Below, piece after piece: positions 1-4,480 of a DNA stretch of 6,616 nucleotides. How positions within the stretch are numbered: position 1 is the first letter of the stretch; each line of letters starts with the position of its first letter. Below the pieces are notes generated by a model. It did no database searches, was not told where the DNA came from, and saw only the letters and a list, made by a program, of their open reading frames with translations. The translations under genes and the position numbers were made by a program. Source of the DNA: Gammaproteobacteria bacterium (GTDB taxonomy: Bacteria > Pseudomonadota > Gammaproteobacteria > GCA-001735895); contig JAPUFZ010000365.1 of NCBI GenBank assembly GCA_027293245.1, positions 1 to 6,616 on the forward strand. Reading direction: 5' to 3'.

Positions 1-105
1 GACCAGGCAGATACGTTCGCCGGTTTCGATAACCAGGCCGGTAGAATCCAGCAGGGGCTGGTCGCCTAAGCTATGATAGAGATTTTTTGCGGTTACCAGG
101 TTCAT
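1..105 (-). CDS. uup: ABC-F family ATPase, Uup-like (N-terminal 35 codons only)
   Basis: Reverse-strand reading from an ATG at 105-103 stays open to the window edge and gives 35 residues beginning MNLVTAKNLYHSLGDQPLL and ending in ERICLV. This matches the first beta strands of Uup-type ABC-F proteins, where a short segment of the form 'LLD..L.IE.GER.CLVG' leads straight into the Walker A motif. Walker A itself would lie just outside the window. ABC-F proteins are soluble, ribosome-associated ATPases with two ABC domains and no membrane domain; Uup is also linked to precise excision of transposons and to branched DNA intermediates. The start is well placed by homology, but no purine-rich ribosome binding site precedes it: the 20 bases upstream are the end of the foldback element plus an 11-bp spacer. 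The family call is fairly firm; Uup rather than another ABC-F paralogue is less certain on 35 residues. Confidence 0.8.
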   Translation of the reverse strand, partial: MNLVTAKNLYHSLGDQPLLDSTGLVIETGERICLV

Positions 106-116
106 CGAAACTTTAA

Positions 117-183
117 GGAGCCTCTGATTAATTCTGAGTCATTCAGATGTGAAGCTAAAATGCCGATACGTCGGACCGTCCAG
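117..183 (+). repeat. Left arm of foldback element
   Basis: This arm pairs with 268-333. The matched blocks are the outer 18 bp (one mismatch) and the inner stretch with GCTAAAAT, CCG and CGGACCGTCCAG; the region between them (about 135-153) is diverged and needs small gaps. Confidence 0.8.
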
Positions 184-267
184 ATCAAGGCGTCAATCGC
201 AGCTAAGACCCAAAGCAATCGCTTCGCTCATGGGGCCAGCTTTAGCCAGACTATTGGCAACGATGAG

Positions 268-333
268 CTGGACGGTCCGGCGCTCCGGTATTTTAGCGAA
301 CAGATGTTGATTCATGAATTACTCAGAGGCTCC
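268..333 (-). repeat. Right arm of foldback element
   Basis: This is the inverted copy of 117-183. It starts inward with CTGGACGGTCCGG and ends outward with GAGGCTCC, and it can base-pair with the left arm over most of its length. Confidence 0.8.
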
Positions 334-417
334 TTAGATTTGAGGATGCGGTATTATGCGGCTTTTGTGGGCTGGTTGCGGTATATTTTATTCGAAGCAG
401 GTTTGAATGATTACTAC

Positions 418-433
418 CTGCATAAATTAACAG
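418..433 (+). promoter_or_regulatory. Candidate LexA (SOS) box upstream of the SRAP gene
   Basis: The sequence is CTGC-ATAAATTA-ACAG. It matches the gammaproteobacterial LexA operator CTGT-N8-ACAG at 7 of 8 defined positions and has the usual AT-rich core. It ends 22 bp before the start codon of the SRAP gene, in the position expected of an operator. A possible promoter straddles it: TTACTA (411-416), 17 bp, GATAAT (434-439). That would put the box between the -35 and -10 hexamers, but the leader would be only about 10 nt, so the promoter is tentative. The rest of 334-455, outside this site, shows nothing else I can support. The single mismatch falls in a position that matters for LexA binding. 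Confidence 0.45.
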
Positions 434-455
434 GATAATGGGAACAGATTAGCCT

Positions 456-1106
456 ATGTGTGGTCGATTTTTTCTAGACACCGACGTCAAGGATATTATG
501 GAGCACTATAATGAGGCGCCGCCCGATATTTTTAGCCCTCGTTATAACATCGCTCCGACCACGCCGGTGATAGCCTGTACCGACCAGGGCATGACTTTTT
601 TCCGCTGGGGACTGATACCTTCCTGGGCAAAGGATTTAACCATGGGTAATCGAATGTTTAACGCTCGTGCCGAGACCGTGGCGGAAAAGCCCTCGTTTCG
701 GCATGCCTACCGTCGTCGCCGGTGCCTGATTCCAGCCAGCGGATATTATGAATGGCGACTCGAGAACGGTCGCAAACAACCCTATTGCTGCCATATCGAT
801 CACCGGCTGTTTTCGATGGCAGGTATCTGGGAACACTGGCAAGATGGCGACGGCAATGAAATCCAGTCCTGCGCGATTATTACCACCGAAGCCAAAAACG
901 CGATAGCGAAAATCCATCATCGCATGCCGGTGCATATATCCCGGCCGGACTATTCGAAATGGTTAAACTGCAGCACGGAAAATACAGGCGAAGCCGATAG
1001 CCTGTTGAGCAATACTTCACCCCAGTATCAATATTACGCCGTCAATACCACGGTCAACAATTCCCGCAGCGAAGGCAAAGATTTAATTCGCGCGCTCGAC
1101 CCGTAG
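456..1106 (+). CDS. SRAP-domain abasic-site crosslinking protein (YedK/HMCES family)
   Basis: This 216-residue protein is full length for the SOS-response-associated peptidase (SRAP) family. Proteins of this family are cytoplasmic and protect abasic sites in single-stranded DNA by forming a covalent thiazolidine link through Cys2 after Met removal. The start codon is fixed by the invariant MCGRF, since Cys2 must become the N-terminus. The known catalytic set is present: Cys2, Asn69 in FNARAET, Glu99 in GYYEW and His154 in IHHRMPV. All are offset by six from E. coli YedK N75/E105/H160, so no active-site residue is missing. Other family hallmarks are NIAPT (31-35), WGLIPSWAK (51-59), the basic RRRRCLIPASG (86-96) that helps line the DNA groove, and MAGIWE (121-126). 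The upstream LexA-like box suggests damage induction. It converges on the small downstream gene with 13 bp between stop codons. Confidence 0.93.
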   Translation: MCGRFFLDTDVKDIMEHYNEAPPDIFSPRYNIAPTTPVIACTDQGMTFFRWGLIPSWAKDLTMGNRMFNARAETVAEKPSFRHAYRRRRCLIPASGYYEWRLENGRKQPYCCHIDHRLFSMAGIWEHWQDGDGNEIQSCAIITTEAKNAIAKIHHRMPVHISRPDYSKWLNCSTENTGEADSLLSNTSPQYQYYAVNTTVNNSRSEGKDLIRALDP

Positions 1107-1107
1107 C

Positions 1108-1129
1108 AGCCGGATTATCTTAATCGGCT
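1108..1129. terminator. Short hairpin at the convergent gene junction
   Basis: AGCC(G)GATTA, a TCT loop, then TAATCGGCT form a 9-bp stem with one bulged G, starting 2 bp after the SRAP stop codon and containing the stop of the converging gene. It could end transcription from both sides. Neither strand has a T-run after the stem, so it is not a standard intrinsic terminator. Confidence 0.35.
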
Positions 1130-1419
1130 TCGACGCCCCCACGACGGACCAGTTCGGTGAGACGATCATCATCATAAGCCTGCTCGAGTTTGGCTGCGGC
1201 TGCTTCAACACTGGCCTGCAAATCATTGCCGCATTTGACTGATTCCTGCCGCCACTGTTCGAGATAAGCGTCAGTAGCGGCCATTTTGGCACGCATCGCC
1301 GCCCTGTCGATGGCTAATGCGAATCGTTCGGTCAACACCAGTTTAGCATTTTCACGGCGTTCTTTGGCAATCACCTGGGCGGGGATATCGCGCCAGTATA
1401 CAGTGGTTAGTTTGGGCAT
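1120..1419 (-). CDS. 'Virulence factor' domain protein (PF13769 type), small conserved protein
   Basis: This 99-residue protein opens with KLTTVYWRDIPAQVIAK, followed by LTERFALAID, AAMRAKMAATDAYLEQWRQ. This is the pattern I recall for the small family that Pfam names 'Virulence factor' (PF13769), in which 'YWRDIPAQV' and 'TDAYL..W' are the conserved blocks. The family name is historical and the molecular role is not established; nothing here indicates a toxin or a secretion signal. The protein is soluble, without membrane segments, and the middle and C-terminal part (about 20-90) is predicted by eye to be helical and charged. An AAGAAGA stretch about 8 bp upstream may serve as a weak ribosome binding site. 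It lies 56 bp downstream of the LysR gene on the same strand but probably has its own promoter. Confidence 0.75.
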   Translation of the reverse strand: MPKLTTVYWRDIPAQVIAKERRENAKLVLTERFALAIDRAAMRAKMAATDAYLEQWRQESVKCGNDLQASVEAAAAKLEQAYDDDRLTELVRRGGVEAD

Positions 1420-1462
1420 TGGATGGTCTTCTTGTGGATTAGTGATTCGGAAAAGTGCTGCG

Positions 1463-1468
1463 ATTATA
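1463..1468 (-). promoter_or_regulatory. Possible -10 hexamer for the PF13769-type gene
   Basis: On the reverse strand this is a perfect TATAAT, placed 43 bp before the ATG at 1419, which gives a leader of roughly 35 nt. No good -35 hexamer lies at the right distance, so the call is weak. Any -35 region would sit inside the 3' end of the LysR gene. Confidence 0.25.
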
Positions 1469-1475
1469 GTGACCC

Positions 1476-2399
1476 TTATTGTGCAAATCCAGTACCTAAA
1501 TCGTTCGTATCAGCCAGGTATTCGACCAGCCATTCCCTGAATAGTATTGCTTCTGGAATTAGTGTGGCCTCTGATTGTGGTTGAACGAGATATAACGCCT
1601 GTTCGATTTCCATTTCGATGTTTATCGGGACGACTAGCCTGTTTGATTCTAGAAAAGGTCTTATAAAATGTTTTTGGAGTAGTGCAATTCGATCGCTCGA
1701 TGATGCGATTTCCAGGGCAGAGACAACGGAATCGACTCGGATGTCGCGGCGATCGATATCAATTTTCAAATCAGCCAGTGCAAGATACTTGATCCATAGA
1801 TCTTCGATTCCCATCACATGAATCAACGGAAATTCTGCCAATTCCCTAACTTGTTTAAATGCATTTGATTTTTGATTGAGAAGGCGAGGGTTGCAAACAG
1901 GAATTACAACTTCTTTAAGAATCATTTCCGATTTGCAGTTTTCCCAGTTCCCATAGCCTAATCGAAAATCAATATCTGTCTCATCAGAGGCGAGCTCATC
2001 TGCCCAGACCGACGATATCAATCGCAGGCTTATACCCGGGTATAACTTTAGAAAATGATCAATCATAGGGCTGAGCCAAAGAGAAGCATACGAAACAGGC
2101 GCGCGTATCGTTAGAGAGCCAGTTCCTATGCGTCCAAAAATACCAGCAGTGGAGGAATAGATTTGCTCAAAAGCTGTGCGAATCGATGGTACGTATGCTT
2201 TCCCGGATTCGGTGAGTTTAAGCCCGCGAGGCAATCGCTCGAACAACGAATATCCCAGGTGTTTCTCCAGCATCCTGACCCGGTGACTTATCGTGGCCTG
2301 GGAAAGACTTAGTTCCTCTGCGGCCCGCGCAAAATTTTCATTCCGTGCTGCCGCCTCGAAAGCGAGCAATCCATTCAGTGGGGGCAATTGATATTTCAT
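1476..2399 (-). CDS. LysR-family transcriptional regulator, GcvA-like
   Basis: The protein has 307 residues from the preferred ATG at 2399. Residues 4-65 form the winged helix-turn-helix: LPPLNGLLAFEAAARN is the typical opening of GcvA-like LysR proteins, SQATISHRVRMLEKHLG (33-49) holds the recognition helix, and LFERLPRGLKLTESG (52-66) is the wing. A linker helix follows, and then the ligand-binding domain (about 93-295). An upstream in-frame GTG at 2432 would add 11 residues, but family members begin right before 'LPPLN'; a TAAAAT hexamer at 2443-2438 would also start transcription near that GTG. The gene is divergent from the dehydrogenase-dioxygenase pair, the usual layout for a LysR regulator and its target, so it probably controls that operon and itself. 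Its effector is unknown, plausibly the substrate or an intermediate of the pathway. Confidence 0.9.
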   Translation of the reverse strand: MKYQLPPLNGLLAFEAAARNENFARAAEELSLSQATISHRVRMLEKHLGYSLFERLPRGLKLTESGKAYVPSIRTAFEQIYSSTAGIFGRIGTGSLTIRAPVSYASLWLSPMIDHFLKLYPGISLRLISSVWADELASDETDIDFRLGYGNWENCKSEMILKEVVIPVCNPRLLNQKSNAFKQVRELAEFPLIHVMGIEDLWIKYLALADLKIDIDRRDIRVDSVVSALEIASSSDRIALLQKHFIRPFLESNRLVVPINIEMEIEQALYLVQPQSEATLIPEAILFREWLVEYLADTNDLGTGFAQ

Positions 2400-2490
2400 A
2401 GATTTGAATTCCGGTAGAGCGGTTATAGCCACAAATTATTTTACCCCATAGACCACTAAGAATTCATTTTTATTTTGGCTGTGATAAGCA

Positions 2491-2496
2491 TATGAT
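2491..2496 (+). promoter_or_regulatory. Possible -10 hexamer for the dehydrogenase-dioxygenase operon
   Basis: TATGAT matches the consensus at 5 of 6 positions and sits 34 bp before the start codon, which predicts a start of transcription near 2503 and a leader of about 28 nt. The bases 16-18 bp upstream are only T-rich and give a poor -35, as expected for a promoter that needs a LysR activator. Confidence 0.35.
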
Positions 2497-2503
2497 GTGA
2501 CTA

Positions 2504-2519
2504 ATTCGCAAACTCGAAT
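2504..2519. promoter_or_regulatory. Candidate LysR operator, ATTCG-N6-CGAAT
   Basis: This is a perfect 5-bp inverted repeat with a 6-bp spacer. It satisfies the LysR T-N11-A rule (T2505 to A2517, and T2506 to A2518). It lies in the 131-bp gap between the divergent regulator and operon and overlaps a CTAAT (2501-2505), the core that E. coli GcvA is known to recognise. It ends right where the ribosome binding site GGTGAT (2520-2525) begins, so a bound protein there would more likely repress than activate; an activator site could lie further upstream. Chance occurrence cannot be excluded. Confidence 0.4.
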
Positions 2520-2530
2520 GGTGATCTCAA

Positions 2531-3499
2531 ATGAAAGTTGGTTTTATAGGCCTCGGTCACGTAGGCGCGAAATTGGCGGGCAGTCTTCTGAGGAATGGCT
2601 TTGACCTGACTGTTAGAGACATAGACCAGGCCGTTGTAGATGATCTCCTGACCAGGGGTGCGAGTACTGTCGAAAGCGGAAAAGTATTGGCCGAAAAATG
2701 TGATGTTGTTATTACCTGCCTGCCATCTCCAAAAATTTCCGCGAGCGTCATGGAAGAAGACGAAGGCGTCATCGCTGGTTTGTCCGAGGGCAAGGTCTGG
2801 ATGGAAATGAGTTCATCCGATGCGGATGAAGTGAAAAGGCTGGGTCAGCTAGTACGGGCCAAAGGTGCCGAAGCCCTGGACAGCCCGGTGTCAGGTGGAT
2901 GCCATCGAGCGGCTACCGGAAATATAGCGATACTGGTAGGCGGCAAGCGATCGGCTTTTGATAGGGTAATGCCCATATTGAAAATTGTTGGTCGGCAGAT
3001 TCTTCATACCGGACCACTAGGTACCGCATCCATTATGAAAGTCGCGACCAACTATCTGGCAGGTGTACAGCTACTATCGACCGGCGAGGCATTTATGGTT
3101 GCGAAGAAGGCCGGGATTGATCTATCCGTGGCATACGAAGCCATCAGGATATCTTCGGGTAATTCTTTCGTTCATGAAACTGAAGGGCAGGTAATTCTGA
3201 ACGGTAGCTATAACATCAACTTTACTCTGGACCATGAGGTGAAAGACCTGGTCCTGTTTGATGAACTGGGCAAAAAGTACGACATTCCTCTTGAATTGTC
3301 ACCATTATGTGTGGCGATCATGAAAGATGGGCTGAAACGATATGGACCACGCGCCTGGTCATCGATGGTAGTGAAGCGCCTTGAAGATGACTGTGCCGTT
3401 GACCTGAGAGCACCGGGGTTTCCCGAATACCTGGTTGATAGCGAGCCGGAAGTAATGGGGATAGAAGTGATAGCTCGCGAATCGTCCGCCCAGGATTAG
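2531..3499 (+). CDS. NAD(P)-dependent beta-hydroxyacid dehydrogenase (3-hydroxyisobutyrate dehydrogenase family)
   Basis: This 322-residue cytoplasmic enzyme oxidises a hydroxyl group of a small hydroxyacid to the aldehyde or ketone, or runs in reverse. The N-terminal Rossmann domain (1-160) has GFIGLGHVG (4-12; Gly7, Gly9, Gly12). Asp30 at the end of the second strand favours NAD+ over NADP+ (inference). The substrate loop DSPVSGG (117-123), the catalytic Lys170 with Asn174 (KVATN), and KDL at 238-240 are all family hallmarks, so the enzyme looks active. The all-helical C-terminal domain starts near 165. The C-terminus (about 290-322) is longer than in classical 3-hydroxyisobutyrate dehydrogenase and contains DLRAPGFPEYLVD. 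GGTGAT, 5 bp before the ATG, fixes the start. It is the first gene of an operon with the dioxygenase, divergent from the LysR gene. The substrate cannot be read from sequence; a 2-hydroxy-3-oxopropionate reductase-like role is another option. Confidence 0.9.
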   Translation: MKVGFIGLGHVGAKLAGSLLRNGFDLTVRDIDQAVVDDLLTRGASTVESGKVLAEKCDVVITCLPSPKISASVMEEDEGVIAGLSEGKVWMEMSSSDADEVKRLGQLVRAKGAEALDSPVSGGCHRAATGNIAILVGGKRSAFDRVMPILKIVGRQILHTGPLGTASIMKVATNYLAGVQLLSTGEAFMVAKKAGIDLSVAYEAIRISSGNSFVHETEGQVILNGSYNINFTLDHEVKDLVLFDELGKKYDIPLELSPLCVAIMKDGLKRYGPRAWSSMVVKRLEDDCAVDLRAPGFPEYLVDSEPEVMGIEVIARESSAQD

Positions 3500-3505
3500 G
3501 AGAAG
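3498..3505 (+). promoter_or_regulatory. Ribosome binding site of the dioxygenase, overlapping the upstream stop codon
   Basis: AGGAGAAG shares two bases with the TAG stop of the dehydrogenase, and its AGGAG core is 6 bp from the ATG at 3509. It fixes the dioxygenase start and indicates translational coupling within one operon. Confidence 0.85.
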
Positions 3506-3508
3506 CAA

Positions 3509-4477
3509 ATGCTGACAAAAAATCAACTCGACGGGTTTGATCAAAACGGGTTTCTGGTGATCGACCATGTTCTGGATGATCAGGATATTGCGCCGCTCGA
3601 GCAGGAGTATGCGGAATTGCTTGGTGCAAAATGTCAAATGCTGTTTCAACAGGGCCGCATTCCATCAAAGTTTGAAGAATATGGCTTCGCCGAGCGATTT
3701 GCCCTGACCTTGTCGGCCTGTCCCGACTGTGTGGATGATTTCAATATTTCCTTGCCCCTGGTGAACGGAAAAGTCGAGGCAGATAAATACCATGTACATT
3801 CCGGTCCCGCCGTTTTCTGGTTATTGCGGAATGACAAGATACTGGATGTAGTCGAGGCTATTATCGGGTCTGAGATCTGTTCCAGTCCGGTTTTGCAAAT
3901 GCGCATCAAACCACCGCAACAAGCGCTCGATGAGGAAAATATTGCACATTCGAACATAGGAGTCACTACCTGGCATCAGGACACTGTCGCGGTACTGCCG
4001 GAGGCCGATGACACCAATCAGGTAACCGTCTGGGTGGCAATAACCGACGCAGACGAGGAGAATGGATGCCTGGTATCGATTCCGGGTAGTCATCGAGAAG
4101 GCCCAAAGCGCCACCAGCCAGGTGAAATTGCGCGCGAGCCAACCATACCAGAGTCAATCATCAACGGACGAAAAGGGATGCCGCTCCCTGTGAAACGAGG
4201 CGGGCTGGTTATTTTTCACAAGCAAAATATCCATTGTTCACTGCCTAATCATTCAGATCGACTGCGTTGGAGTGTTGATTTAAGGTACCACCCTGCTGGT
4301 CAGCCGAGTGGTAGACCCGCATTCCCGGGTTTTGTGGCGCGTAGTCAATCAAACCCAGGGCTCGAACTGAAAGATCCCATGGTTTGGAAAAGACTCTGGG
4401 ATGATGCAAGAACTCGAATTATTCGAGGCGAATACAGCGGGCCAATTTTTAGAGATTGGGATAATACCTGTAAGTGA
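3509..4477 (+). CDS. Phytanoyl-CoA dioxygenase (PhyH)-family Fe(II)/2-oxoglutarate oxygenase
   Basis: This 322-residue soluble enzyme of the PhyH family couples 2-oxoglutarate decarboxylation to hydroxylation (or oxidative demethylation) of a substrate carbon using Fe(II) and O2. The N-terminus has the family pattern 'F..NGFLVIDHVL' (10-22). The iron ligands are visible as His156 and Asp158 in WHQD, with distal His242 in NIHCS. Arg253, eleven residues after His242, is the expected 2-oxoglutarate-binding arginine. Between them, NGCLVSIPGSH (185-195) is the typical core strand and turn, so the active site is complete. Despite the name, bacterial members act on many small molecules (ectoine, phosphonates, betaines, secondary metabolites), and the substrate cannot be told here. 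It follows the dehydrogenase with 9 bp between stop and start, so the two are probably coexpressed and work in sequence. Its stop lies 3 bp from that of the converging TPR gene, with no clear terminator. Confidence 0.9.
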   Translation: MLTKNQLDGFDQNGFLVIDHVLDDQDIAPLEQEYAELLGAKCQMLFQQGRIPSKFEEYGFAERFALTLSACPDCVDDFNISLPLVNGKVEADKYHVHSGPAVFWLLRNDKILDVVEAIIGSEICSSPVLQMRIKPPQQALDEENIAHSNIGVTTWHQDTVAVLPEADDTNQVTVWVAITDADEENGCLVSIPGSHREGPKRHQPGEIAREPTIPESIINGRKGMPLPVKRGGLVIFHKQNIHCSLPNHSDRLRWSVDLRYHPAGQPSGRPAFPGFVARSQSNPGLELKDPMVWKRLWDDARTRIIRGEYSGPIFRDWDNTCK

Positions 4478-4480
4478 TAA

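Larger units (their letters stand above)
117..333. mobile_element. 217-bp foldback element, MITE-like, probably IS5-type
   Basis: The two ends are inverted copies: the left end begins GGAGCCTCTGATTAATTC and the reverse complement of the right end begins GGAGCCTCTGAGTAATTC (17 of 18 identical). The similarity resumes further in, with GCTAAAAT followed by CGGACCGTCCAG on both arms, so each arm is about 66 bp. Weaker symmetry (CAAT and GCTAA blocks) continues toward a centre near 225. Flanking tetranucleotides are TTAA (113-116) and TTAG (334-337). Both fit YTAR, the target preference of the IS5 group, but they differ at one base, so the duplication is imperfect. There is no room for a transposase, and the reading frame that crosses the element looks accidental. 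It occupies most of the 350-bp interval between uup and the SRAP gene. Assignment to IS5 rests on the ends and flanks only; a chromosomal extragenic palindrome family is the alternative. Confidence 0.7.

Noticed and set aside
73..438. A 121-codon forward reading frame
   Set aside because: It crosses the uup start region in antisense, the whole foldback element and the LexA-like box. It has no recognisable domain and no good ribosome binding site; the length is explained by chance.
636..935. Reverse reading frame of 99 codons inside the SRAP gene
   Set aside because: It is fully antisense to a well-conserved gene with all catalytic residues and resembles no family.
1120..1419. Reading the small gene as a true virulence determinant
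   Set aside because: The family name is historical; there is no signal peptide, toxin motif or pathogenicity context here.
2400..2432. GTG start adding 11 residues to the LysR protein
   Set aside because: Family members begin immediately before LPPLN, and a -10-like TAAAAT lies just upstream of the GTG, so the ATG at 2399 fits better.
3318..3668. Reverse reading frames of 116 and 96 codons across the dehydrogenase-dioxygenase junction
   Set aside because: They overlap two genes with clear motifs and a coupled ribosome binding site, and their translations show no domain.
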